A DNA stretch of 64,000 nt from positions 124,001 through 188,000 of the forward strand of contig JAEHOE010000138.1 in the NCBI GenBank assembly GCA_016858145.1, in the 5' to 3' direction. Origin of the DNA: Edaphochlamys debaryana. Its lineage: Eukaryota > Chlorophyta > Chlorophyceae > Chlamydomonadales. Below the pieces are notes generated by a model. The model saw only the letters and a list, made by a program, of their open reading frames with translations, was not told the DNA's origin and did no database searches. Both the position numbers and the translations under genes were made by a program. Below are positions 33,762 through 45,259 of this stretch, piece after piece (position 1 is the first letter of the stretch; each line of letters opens with the position of its first letter).

Positions 33762-36700
33762 CTAGGGGGCCAGGGGTGGGGCGCGTGGCGGCGGACGCGA
33801 CGGGGGTGGGGGGGCGGCCCAGCAGTAGTTGTTGTTCGAGCAGTTGTCTGCCGTGTAGGCGCTGTACGCACAGCCAAATCTGCCGCAATTGTATCCTGTC
33901 CCGTCGGTGGGTTTCTTGTAGTCCTGTTGAGATGGAAGGGTGCAAGAGGGAAGAGCCCAACGCCCACATGTAATACTACGAAGACGAGCGTAGCACCCTA
34001 GCACTACTAGCTACCAACGGCAGGAATCCTTAGAACTCTAGGAACACGTCCACCGCCCCTCACCTCTGCAAACACAGGGCAGCCAGGCACCGCGTATCCT
34101 GTCAGGTACGCCTGGCGGTCGATGACTAGGTTGGATGTGCTGCAAGCGTACGACACGGCCGAGCTGCCGTAAAGTTGCGCGCATGCCTCGAGACACGTGA
34201 CGGGAGTAGGGTTACCACCCCAGCTGGGACCATTGCCGACGTTGAAAGAACCCTTCAGAACAAAGCCACGAATGTCATCTTGACACTTGGAACCGCAAAA
34301 GCCGGCAGGGCAGGAGCACGTGAAGGAGTCGACGCCGTCAACGCAAGTGCCGGCGTTCTGGCAGGGGGCGGCGGCGTAGCCCGCACCAGCGCAGTCGTCA
34401 ATGTTGGTCTCGCACTTGGGGCCCGAGTAGCCGGCAGGGCAGGAGCACGTGAAGGAGTCGACGCCGTCGACGCAGGTGCCGGCGTTCTGGCAGGGGGCGG
34501 CGGCGTAGCCCGCACCAGCGCAGTCGTCAATGTTGGTCTCGCACTTGGGGCCCGAGTAGCCGGCAGGGCAGGAGCAGGTGAAGGAGTCGACGCCGTCGAC
34601 GCAGGTGCCGGCGTTCTGGCAGGGGGCGGCGGCGTAGCCCGCACCGGCACAGTCGTCAATGTTGGTCTCGCACTTGGGGCCCGAGTAGCCGGCAGGGCAG
34701 GAGCACGTGAAGGAGTCGACGCCGTCGACGCAGGTGCCGGCGTTCTGGCAGGGGGCGGCGGCGTAGCCCGCACCGGCGCAGTCGTCAATGTTGGTCTCGC
34801 ACTTGGGGCCCGAGTAGCCGGCAGGGCAGGAGCACGTGAAGGAGTCGACGCCGTCGACGCAGGTGCCGGCGTTCTGGCAGGGGGCGGCGGCGTAGCCCAC
34901 ACCAGCGCAGTCGTCAATGTTGGTCTCGCACTTGGGGCCCGAGTAGCCGGCAGGGCAGGAGCACGTGAAGGAGTCGACGCCGTCAACGCAAGTGCCGGCG
35001 TTCTGGCAGGGGGCGGCGGCGTAGCCCGCACCGGCGCAGTCGTCAATGTTGGTCTCGCACTTGGGGCCCGAGTAGCCGGCAGGGCAGGAGCACGTGAAGG
35101 AGTCGACGCCGTCAACGCAAGTGCCGGCGTTCTGGCAGGGGGCGGCGGCGTAGCCCGCACCGGCGCAGTCGTCAATGTTGGTCTCGCACTTGGGGCCCGA
35201 GTAGCCGGCAGGGCAGGAGCACGTGAAGGAGTCGACGCCGTCGACGCAGGTGCCGGCGTTCTGGCAGGGGGCGGCGGCGTAGCCCGCACCAGCGCAGTCG
35301 TCAATGTTGGTCTCGCACTTGGGGCCCGAGTAGCCGGCAGGGCAGGAGCACGTGAAGGAGTCGACGCCGTCGACGCAGGTGCCGGCGTTCTGGCAGGGGG
35401 CGGCGGCGTAGCCCGCACCGGCGCAGTCGTCAATGTTGGTCTCGCACTTGGGGCCCGAGTAGCCGGCAGGGCAGGAGCACGTGAAGGAGTCGACGCCGTC
35501 GACGCAGGTGCCGGCGTTCTGGCAGGGGGCGGCGGCGTAGCCCGCACCGGCGCAGTCGTCAATGTTGGTCTCGCACTTGGGGCCCGAGTAGCCGGCAGGG
35601 CAGGAGCACGTGAAGGAGTCGACGCCGTCAACGCAGGTGCCGGCGTTCTGGCAGGGGGCGGCGGCGTAGCCCGCACCGGCGCAGTCGTCAATGTTGGTCT
35701 CGCACTTGGGGCCCGAGTAGCCGGCAGGGCAGGAGCACGTGAAGGAGTCGACGCCGTCGACGCAGGTGCCGGCGTTCTGGCAGGGGGCGGCGGCGTAGCC
35801 CGCACCGGCGCAGTCGTCAATGTTGGTCTCGCACTTGGGGCCCGAGTAGCCGGCAGGGCAGGAGCACGTGAAGGAGTCGACGCCGTCGACGCAGGTGCCG
35901 GCGTTCTGGCAGGGGGCGGCGGCGTAGCCCGCACCGGCGCAGTCGTCAATGTTGGTCTCGCACTTGGGGCCCGAGTAGCCGGCAGGGCAGGAGCACGTGA
36001 AGGAGTCGACGCCGTCGACGCAGGTGCCGGCGTTCTGGCAGGGGGCGGCGGCGTAGCCCGCACCAGCGCAGTCGTCAATGTTGGTCTCGCACTTGGGGCC
36101 CGAGTAGCCGGCAGGGCAGGAGCAGGTGAAGGAGTCGACGCCGTCGACGCAGGTGCCGGCGTTCTGGCAGGGGGCGGCGGCGTAGCCCGCACCGGCACAG
36201 TCGTCAATGTTGGTCTCGCACTTGGGGCCCGAGTAGCCGGCAGGGCAGGAGCACGTGAAGGAGTCGACGCCGTCGACGCAGGTGCCGGCGTTCTGGCAGG
36301 GGGCGGCGGCGTAGCCCGCACCGGCGCAGTCGTCAATGTTGGTCTCGCACTTGGGGCCCGAGTAGCCGGCAGGGCAGGAGCACGTGAAGGAGTCGACGCC
36401 GTCGACGCAGGTGCCGGCGTTCTGGCAGGGGGCGGCGGCGTAGCCCACACCAGCGCAGTCGTCAATGTTGGTCTCGCACTTGGGGCCCGAGTAGCCGGCA
36501 GGGCAGGAGCACGTGAAGGAGTCGACGCCGTCAACGCAAGTGCCGGCGTTCTGGCAGGGGGCGGCGGCGTAGCCCGCACCGGCGCAGTCGTCAATGTTGG
36601 TCTCGCACTTGGGGCCCGAGTAGCCGGCAGGGCAGGAGCACGTGAAGGAGTCGACGCCGTCAACGCAAGTGCCGGCGTTCTGGCAGGGGGCGGCGGCGTA

Positions 36701-39700
36701 GCCCGCACCGGCGCAGTCGTCAATGTTGGTCTCGCACTTGGGGCCCGAGTAGCCGGCAGGGCAGGAGCACGTGAAGGAGTCGACGCCGTCGACGCAGGTG
36801 CCGGCGTTCTGGCAGGGGGCGGCGGCGTAGCCCGCACCAGCGCAGTCGTCAATGTTGGTCTCGCACTTGGGGCCCGAGTAGCCGGCAGGGCAGGAGCACG
36901 TGAAGGAGTCGACGCCGTCGACGCAGGTGCCGGCGTTCTGGCAGGGGGCGGCGGCGTAGCCCGCACCGGCGCAGTCGTCAATGTTGGTCTCGCACTTGGG
37001 GCCCGAGTAGCCGGCAGGGCAGGAGCACGTGAAGGAGTCGACGCCGTCGACGCAGGTGCCGGCGTTCTGGCAGGGGGCGGCGGCGTAGCCCGCACCAGCG
37101 CAGTCGTCAATGTTGGTCTCGCACTTGGGGCCCGAGTAGCCGGCAGGGCAGGAGCACGTGAAGGAGTCGACGCCGTCGACGCAGGTGCCGGCGTTCTGGC
37201 AGGGGGCGGCGGCGTAGCCCGCACCGGCGCAGTCGTCAATGTTGGTCTCGCACTTGGGGCCCGAGTAGCCGGCAGGGCAGGAGCACGTGAAGGAGTCGAC
37301 GCCGTCAACGCAGGTGCCGGCGTTCTGGCAGGGGGCGGCGGTGTAGCCCGCACCGGCGCAGTCGTCAATGTTGGTCTCGCACTTGGGGCCCGAGTAGCCG
37401 GCAGGGCAGGAGCAGGTGAAGGAGTCGACGCCGTCGACGCAGGTGCCGGCGTTCTGGCAGGGGGCGGCGGCGTAGCCCGCACCGGCGCAGTCGTCAATGT
37501 TGGTCTCGCACTTGGGGCCCGAGTAGCCGGCAGGGCAGGAGCACGTGAAGGAGTCGACGCCGTCAACGCAAGTGCCGGCGTTCTGGCAGGGGGCGGCGGC
37601 GTAGCCCGCACCGGCGCAGTCGTCAATGTTGGTCTCGCACTTGGGGCCCGAGTAGCCGGCAGGGCAGGAGCACGTGAAGGAGTCGACGCCGTCGACGCAG
37701 GTGCCGGCGTTCTGGCAGGGGGCGGCGGCGTAGCCCGCACCAGCGCAGTCGTCAATGTTGGTCTCGCACTTGGGGCCCGAGTAGCCGGCAGGGCAGGAGC
37801 ACGTGAAGGAGTCGACGCCGTCGACGCAGGTGCCGGCGTTCTGGCAGGGGGCGGCGGCGTAGCCCGCACCAGCGCAGTCGTCAATGTTGGTCTCGCACTT
37901 GGGGCCCGAGTAGCCGGCAGGGCAGGAGCACGTGAAGGAGTCGACGCCGTCAACGCAAGTGCCGGCGTTCTGGCAGGGGGCGGCGGCGTAGCCCGCACCG
38001 GCGCAGTCGTCAATGTTGGTCTCGCACTTGGGGCCCGAGTAGCCGGCAGGGCAGGAGCACGTGAAGGAGTCGACGCCGTCGACGCAGGTGCCAGCGTTCT
38101 GGCAGGGGGCGGCGGCGTAGCCCGCACCGGCGCAGTCGTCAATGTTGGTCTCGCACTTGGGGCCCGAGTAGCCGGCAGGGCAGGAGCACGTGAAGGAGTC
38201 GACGCCGTCAACGCAAGTGCCGGCGTTCTGGCAGGGGGCGGCGGCGTAGCCCGCACCGGCGCAGTCGTCAATGTTGGTCTCGCACTTGGGGCCCGAGTAG
38301 CCGGCAGGGCAGGAGCACGTGAAGGAGTCGACGCCGTCGACGCAGGTGCCAGCGTTCTGGCAGGGGGCGGCGGCGTAGCCCGCACCGGCGCAGTCGTCAA
38401 TGTTGGTCTCGCACTTGGGGCCCGAGTAGCCGGCAGGGCAGGAGCACGTGAAGGAGTCGACGCCGTCGACGCAGGTGCCGGCGTTCTGGCAGGGGGCGGC
38501 GGCGTAGCCCGCACCAGCGCAGTCGTCAATGTTGGTCTCGCACTTGGGGCCCGAGTAGCCGGCAGGGCAGGAGCACGTGAAGGAGTCGACGCCGTCGACG
38601 CAGGTGCCAGCGTTCTGGCAGGGGGCGGCGGCGTAGCCCGCACCGGCGCAGTCGTCAATGTTGGTCTCGCACTTGGGGCCCGAGTAGCCGGCAGGGCAGG
38701 AGCAGGTGAAGGAGTCGACGCCGTCGACGCAGGTGCCGGCGTTCTGGCAGGGGGCGGCGGCGTAGCCCGCACCAGCGCAGTCGTCAATGTTGGTCTCGCA
38801 CTTGGGGCCCGAGTAGCCGGCAGGGCAGGAGCACGTGAAGGAGTCGACGCCGTCGACGCAGGTGCCGGCGTTCTGGCAGGGGGCGGCGGCGTAGCCCGCA
38901 CCAGCGCAGTCGTCAATGTTGGTCTCGCACTTGGGGCCCGAGTAGCCGGCAGGGCAGGAGCACGTGAAGGAGTCGACGCCGTCGACGCAGGTGCCGGCGT
39001 TCTGGCAGGGGGCGGCGGCGTAGCCCGCACCGGCGCAGTCGTCAATGTTGGTCTCGCACTTGGGGCCCGAGTAGCCGGCAGGGCAGGAGCACGTGAAGGA
39101 GTCGACGCCGTCAACGCAAGTGCCGGCGTTCTGGCAGGGGGCGGCGGCGTAGCCCGCACCGGCGCAGTCGTCAATGTTGGTCTCGCACTTGGGGCCCGAG
39201 TAGCCGGCAGGGCAGGAGCACGTGAAGGAGTTGACGCCGTCGACGCAGGTGCCAGCGTTCTGGCAGGGGGCGGCGGCGTAGCCCGCACCGGCGCAGTCGT
39301 CAATGTTGGTCTCGCACTTGGGGCCCGAGTAGCCGGCAGGGCAGGAGCAGGTGAAGGAGTCGACGCCGTCGACGCAAGTGCCGGCGTTCTGGCAGGGGGC
39401 GGCGGCGTAGCCCGCACCGGCGCAGTCGTCAATGTTGGTCTCGCACTTGGGGCCCGAGTAGCCGGCAGGGCAGGAGCACGTGAAGGAGTCGACGCCGTCG
39501 ACGCAGGTGCCGGCGTTCTGGCAGGGGGCGGCGGCGTAGCCCGCACCGGCGCAGTCGTCAATGTTGGTCTCGCACTTGGGGCCCGAGTAGCCGGCAGGGC
39601 AGGAGCAGGTGAAGGAGTCGACGCCGTCGACGCAGGTGCCGGCGTTCTGGCAGGGGGCGGCGGCGTAGCCCGCACCAGCGCAGTCGTCAATGTTGACAGT

Positions 39701-41134
39701 ACAGTCACTGCCGGTTCATCCAGGGGCGCAGCCGGAAGAGGGCGCCGTGCATGTGTCGAGTGCCGTACAGGTTGCACCGTTCACGCAAGGCTTGGCGCAG
39801 GTAGGTGCGGGAGCAGGGCGGCAGGTGGGCACCGTGACGCTGGCAGTCCAGCGGCCTGTTGCACGGAAGCGGGAAGGGATGGAGCGGAGAGGGTCGTGAG
39901 CATGGTGTTTGAGGGCTGATGGACGAGAAGTGCTGCTGGCGATGTTTTGTGCGATATGCACACACGCATACACGCTGTTCGCTGTTTGTTAGAGTGAACT
40001 CAAGTCCGCCCAGCGTCCGTACTGCCGTACGTGGGTGCGGGAGCTGATAGGCTCACCGTCTGCACGGCACGTGAAGACGCCCTCGTAGCTGGGCCCTTGG
40101 GCGGCCGTCCAGCCGGCACGGCAGCGCATGCGCACCTCCGCTCCCACGGAGACCCGGGAGTTGAGGGGCGCGGACAGGTCCACCAGACCCGGGGGGAAGT
40201 GGGGCAGCGCATCGCAACTGCAGGGCATCAAGGGAGGGCGGCGAGAGTGAGGCAGGAGACGGCATAGAGGGACGGGATCATTGCGGATTGTGGGAACTAA
40301 AGAAACCAGACGGGCGAAGGCAGGCGGAAGCGTGCGGCGGGACGCACGTCAGGCCCGCCCAGCTGTCAGCCCCACGTGCATGCAAGCAGGAGGGCTAGGC
40401 TTACGCGACTGGGTCGGTGCAGGGCTTGGTCTGAACGATGACGGGGCACGTGACGGGGGGGCAGGCGGGGAGAGCGGCGCTTGTGTCCCATGCGCCCCCG
40501 GCCTTGCAGGCTACCCTGGCGGTGATGGAGCTGTCGGAGGTGCAGCCGACGACCACGCTGGTGCCGAGTTGAGCCACCTTGTTGGCACCGGCCACAGCAT
40601 ACTGCGAAGGTAGGGAGGGCCGGCGAGGGCGGGGTACGCAGAGCAGGGTGGATGGAATGGACGTACGACGCCCGGAGGGCCGCATGGATGGAAAAATACA
40701 TGGGCGCAAAAACAGAGCTTGGCTCTCCTGATCACCTTTCCGCCAAGGATGGTTTGAAGTGCGTCTACGGCGCAGGTCCTCCTGAAACAGACAGGCAGGG
40801 GGGGAGGCGGGGGCCAGAGTTGGTGGGCGGGACCTGCTGCTTGCGGTCGGGATGAGGGGATACAGAGCGCCGAGGCTGCCGAGGGGAGCGCTTGCCCTTG
40901 AGGCACGCGGCTGTTTTTCGCGTTACCTCGTCTCCCGTTTCCCCTTCGCCCTTGAGGCACGCGTGTGGGCATTGCCACTCACGTAGCAGCCTGGAGCGTG
41001 CGACCGCTCGCGGCGCCGGCGGTGGTGTGTGGCGATGGCTCGTCATCAGCGACGACGATAGGGCTCAACCGCGCTGCCGACGCCGCTATCGTTGTAATTA
41101 CCAGCAGCAGACCCATAACTTCTCTGTTCCGCAT
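33762..41134 (-). CDS. Giant secreted CCP (sushi) / calcium-binding EGF-repeat protein, with in-frame TGA
   Basis: Six exons (41134-40983, 40781-40736, 40601-40405, 40217-40057, 39855-34064, 33923-33762) join through consistent phases (2, 0, 2, 1, 0) into 2170 codons. Order: signal peptide (GLLLVITTIAASAA), two CCP domains with four cysteines each (second ends GRWTASVTVPTC), one divergent EGF, then about 42 near-identical 43-residue EGF units (NIDDC...APC...GTC...SFTC.C...GPKC) with the calcium-binding NIDDC and DSF pattern, and a 100-residue Cys-rich C-terminal domain (CLEACAQLYG, YNCGRFGCAYSAY, NYCW) ending in a Pro-rich tail. Codon 232 (39716-39718) is TGA, at the aromatic position of the first EGF (CAPG-stop-TGSDC). 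Everything after it stays open, so this is a recent nonsense allele, a sequencing error, or readthrough. The likely role is cell-wall/extracellular-matrix or adhesion protein; that is inference. Confidence 0.88.
34290..39692 (-). repeat. 129-bp tandem array encoding EGF domains
   Basis: The unit boundary GTCGTCAATG recurs every 129 bp from 34394 to 39683 (41 exact periods, so about 42 units). Units differ by only a few, mostly silent, changes (for example CGTCGACG/CGTCAACG). Because 129 is a multiple of three and stop-free in several frames, very long spurious ORFs appear on both strands. Confidence 0.98.
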
Positions 41135-41267
41135 GGTGGACGCGTCGCGCTTGCAAGCTTGCGACCTGCGAGCCGCCGCGGGGGAGGAAGCATGTATGGT
41201 GAAGACGGGCAGGTACCTCCATAACTCTCTCCATACCTGAGGTCTGCCTGGTGCATCGCCTGCTGCT

Positions 41268-41379
41268 CTATTGCTACAATGTATGGCTGCCAAACTCGCG
41301 AGCGAAGTCCAAAAGGCCAAAACCGCTCCCCGGCTCTGGACATCGCGTGGACCATCTATTGCTACAATGTATGGCTGCC
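41268..41379. repeat. Short repeats A-B-A near the EGF-gene 5' end
   Basis: A 24-bp sequence (CTATTGCTACAATGTATGGC plus TGCC) occurs at 41268-41291 and 41356-41379. Between them is a 57-bp sequence (41298-41354) that recurs at 41980-42036. Confidence 0.9.
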
Positions 41380-41979
41380 CACGAACGTATGCCTTGCTCG
41401 AGCGGGACCCGCGACGCGCGAGCCAACACGAGCGAACTTTGCTTCCGCCGGGCCGATCCTACCTGTAAGTAGATGGGGGCGTGCTCTTGATGCTATGCAG
41501 GTGTCGTGTCGGATACAATACAAGTAAATGTGTGCTGGGGGGGCCAATGGGCTCCGTTTTATTTGATTGGGGCGTTCTCCCTGCCCGACCCCGCGTCGGC
41601 CCCGCGGAAGCACGTCAGACCCGCTCGCCCTCCGCTCTTTTGTGTTCCCCCACTCAGCTATTCGCACATTATGATGCAGGCTCTCCTCCGGCTGGGATGG
41701 CAGGCTTGCACAGTGCCTGCTGTTGCCAACCTACCATGGATGCATACAGCTCGCGCGGACTTGGCGCCGAGGGCTTGCTAGAAGGCCTCGGCTTCCTATC
41801 TGTGCTCATTCAGCGACGTCCGCCGGGTCTGCGTCGCGCAAACGGGTCGGGGCCGAACGGCGGGGCCGAGCGCGCCTTCTGCCTGCCAAAAGGTGACCAT
41901 CGTTCATGATGCCAAGCGCCGAGCCAAGCGCCACACCGCGACGCTGCATGTTGGAGGTCGGATGGCCCGGCGCGAATGC

Positions 41980-42036
41980 GCGAGCGAAGTCCAAAAGGCC
42001 AAAACCGCTCCCCGGCTCTGGACATCGCGTGGACCA
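41980..42036. repeat. 57-bp dispersed repeat, second copy
   Basis: Identical over 57 bp to 41298-41354, 682 bp away, same orientation. No coding role recognised; it may be a remnant of a dispersed element. Confidence 0.9.
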
Positions 42037-45000
42037 TCAGCGTGGGCCCCCGTGTACGGCCCCAAGGGGGCCCCGCCCCTGGCCGTTCGCAAGGCATCAG
42101 CCCAGCAGTAGTACGTGATTGTGATCGCCGCGGCTCCGGCTGGGGTCGGGGCTGGACAGGAGCAGTAACGCCAGTAAGGAGTAAGAGGATGCCAGGAAGT
42201 ACCGTAAGCCTGGTGCACAGCTTTGGTTCGACTGGGGGCCGGAGGTTGGACCAGGTCGGCCAGAGACTGGACCCCAGAGCAAGGGGGACAGAGATGAGAC
42301 TGGACCCGGTCGGCTCTTCGGCCGGGGCAAAGCAGGCTCGCTGGGTCCCGGCGCTGGCGAACAGTGATATCTGCAACGCGCGGGCGGTGCTGCTAGGGTT
42401 TCCAGCCTCGGGGGCTCAGGTAGGGGACAGAGGGGGACCTAGCCATGGAATCGATAAAAGATCCTCCGAGCGCCCTCTCCACAGTGTGGGTGGGCGCCGT
42501 CAGGCGTCGAGAGGCCGTCCGCCTACGGCTCCATTGGACACCGCACACCACAGCAGAAAGCCATGGAGCCCATGCAAAGCGGCTCGGCCAAAAGCCGGCG
42601 CCGCAAGAATAATCTACACACCGAGTGCCCCACTTAGTAGGCCCGCCTAGTACGGTAGCGGCTGCAAGGGTGTGTGCCCCATGACACCACCCAGGCGCAG
42701 CCACTGCGTCACCGCAGGGCTCTGGCCCGCACACCCGGGCGACCGCTACCGGCATCCAGCGGCGCCGGCGTGCAGGGTTCGCCCTGCAATGCCGCTCTCA
42801 ATGGTCGTTATCGTCTAGATGCCCCGCGCCCCCCACGGATCTTCGGTCACACACGTCATAACCGCACGTCTGCCCACCGCACCCTGCAACACCCGCGCAA
42901 GCCACTTAAAAGGTCCGCGGCTTTCAAAGGGCACACAGGCTGCCGTAGGCCTAGGCCGCAGGCCACAGCCCTAGCGCGGGAGCCATCCAGGAGCCCCAGC
43001 GCCGCATGGAAGACCCACACGGCACCGCACGGCCCCACCCCCCGTCCGCGGCTGAACCAGTCAATCCGAGCGGTGCAGCGTGGGACACCACAGCTCAGTA
43101 CGGTACCACGGAGCGGAGCGCGGCACACAACGCGCCGCGCAAGCACGCCATGCCAGTCGAACACGACACGACACGACAAACCCCCGTCGGTGAATACACT
43201 GTCGGCTAAGCCATTTGTTCCTGCCGTTGTCTCCATCCAGCAAACGCCGCGCCCCAGCATCTGGGCGCCCACCCAACCCATCTGGTCCGATTGGCCTTGC
43301 TGGCCAAGTAGGCACTGCGTGAGGCACAGGCCACAGCGAGCCAGAGCGTTTTGCCAGTCACACACGACACAACACGTTACGTCACGGTCAGTCACCATCT
43401 GCAGTCCTTCCCTTCCCCAGCGCCGTCAAACACGGCGACACAGTCCTGGCATCGCACCCCAGCTTCCTTCGGCTTTCAGCTGTGTAGTATAACCAGCCAG
43501 CGAAGCGCACAACACCGCACCGCGGGTGGGCAGACCCCTGTCCCGTAGAGCCAACTAGTCCGCAGCATGTCGGACTCGATGCCTTGGCTCATCCCATTAT
43601 CGGTATCAAGGTTTCGCCGTGTGGTGGCTCCGTCAAAAGCACGGCCCAACCACGAAAGCACCTTGCCACATACGTTCTGCCTTCCATTCTCCAGTCCAAC
43701 ACGGCCCCTCCCTCCACCCAAAGCACCAAGGGAGCTAGGGCCTGCCCATGCGGGTCGAGACACCCACAACCCGGGCCCAGAAAGCCAAGCGCTGTTCTTA
43801 TTGCTGAATGAGTACCGTACACAGACGCACGGAAAGCGTAAACAAAAGGGAGTCGAAACAGTCGAATCAAACTGGCGCTCGGCAGCTGCGCGGTTATCAT
43901 CAACCGGCAGAGTGTCCGCGCAGACGTAACAAGTAGCACGCCGCAAACGAGAATCACCACGGCCCTGAGGGCCGACTGCGGCCGGGCGGGGCAACGTGCC
44001 CCCAATGTGGGCCCAGACCGCAGCCAACCCACCTCCGGGTGGCGAAAGGAGGGACTTTATTGGTGAGTGGCAGTGTGTCCATCGCAAAGCGTCCCATCGT
44101 CCATCCTCATCTCATCTCGTCTCATCTCACCTCCACAGAAGCGTGCTTGAAAGCGCACTGCAGTGCCACGAAAGGGCTTATTGATGCGATGCCGCGCGGA
44201 TGGCATCCTGGAGGTTATGGCGCAGTCTCTACTAGCAAATGTGCTCGTACAACTACATGGCTACTACGTATGATGAAGTCCGTCCCCGCACAAATCCCCC
44301 GTATCCCGGTGCACGCACAACCTGCTGCACGTCTAGCCAAGCTTGCCTGCTTGCGCGTGATGAGACACACGCGCACACGCGAGGCGGGTTTTGGCTTCGA
44401 AAGCCAGAGATGTCATGCAATTGTAGCGAAGAGGGAGACACCGCCACACACACTAAGCCCCTCGCAAGCAAACGCCACCATTCCATCGCCGGTGCCCCTC
44501 AAAACGCGGCACGCTGTCTGCGCACTCCCCTGCCAACAGGAGAGGCCTTGCCATCCGCCCAGTTCCCAGCGCCCAACCCACTCTTTCCGTCCTTCCGTTT
44601 CTCCCATCCCACCAAGACCACTCTAGAGTTTATGGGGGTTTGCCTGCGCGTACAATCGGGCGCGTGGGATAAGCCGCCGCTGTAGCCAGCACCCGGCGCC
44701 GCCAGAACCACAGCGGCGCACGAAATGCGCTCTCAACCAAATCCGAGGAGGACCCTGCCCCTCAAGCGCCGCCCCAACCCGAGTCATGCATCTCCTCAAT
44801 CGTGCCCTTGCGCCGTGGGAACAGCGGCGGCCGGTCCATGGAAAAACGGCCGCGTGCCCACGAGCTGCATGCTTCCCCATGGAAGCAGGGAATGGCCTTG
44901 CATCTCTCCGGCAGCACCCGGCACGCCGCTGCTGCATTAGTCATCAGGCGGAGCTCACGGCAAGCGCAGCCGTACAGGTCTCCCGTGCAGCAGCGCGCTT

Positions 45001-45259
45001 GAACGCCAGATGTGGATGCCAGGCCCATCGTGAGAAATACTGTAGTCAGGTTTGGGTCAGCAGGGGCTCATTCTTCAATCTAGCACCGTCCGTGTACGTA
45101 GTTCTCTCCGCCGCCTAAGTCCCGCCGAGGCGTTCCGGCAGCAAATCGCCACGCGCGTGCCGCCGCAGCCTCAGCGCCGTTCTGCAGTGCTGCGGTGCTG
45201 CGGCCACATCCGTCCGCAGCTCTGGCGCCGCCTTGCCCTCAGGCCGCGCACTGCAGGCG

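Larger units (their letters stand above)
41135..45259. other. 4.1-kb gene-poor interval upstream of the EGF-repeat gene
   Basis: No exon, RNA gene or recognisable transposase was found. It should contain the EGF-gene promoter and the bZIP 3' UTR. Two short repeats are interleaved near 41268-41379 and 41980-42036. Base composition is lower in GC than the coding regions, and open frames up to 272 codons (42674-43492) have no recognisable protein character. Confidence 0.5.

Noticed and set aside
34290..39692. Regularly spaced repeats that might suggest a CRISPR-like array
   Set aside because: The units are contiguous 129-bp coding repeats without unique spacers, in a spliced eukaryotic gene.
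34175..39919. A 1914-codon plus-strand ORF and a 1840-codon ORF in another minus frame across the EGF array
   Set aside because: Both arise because the 129-bp unit is a multiple of three and stop-free in several frames. They have no cysteine pattern or domain; the true frame is the EGF frame on the minus strand.
42674..43492. 272-codon plus-strand ORF and the overlapping 180-codon minus-strand ORF
   Set aside because: No domain, no splice context and biased composition; both look like chance open frames in a gene-poor interval.
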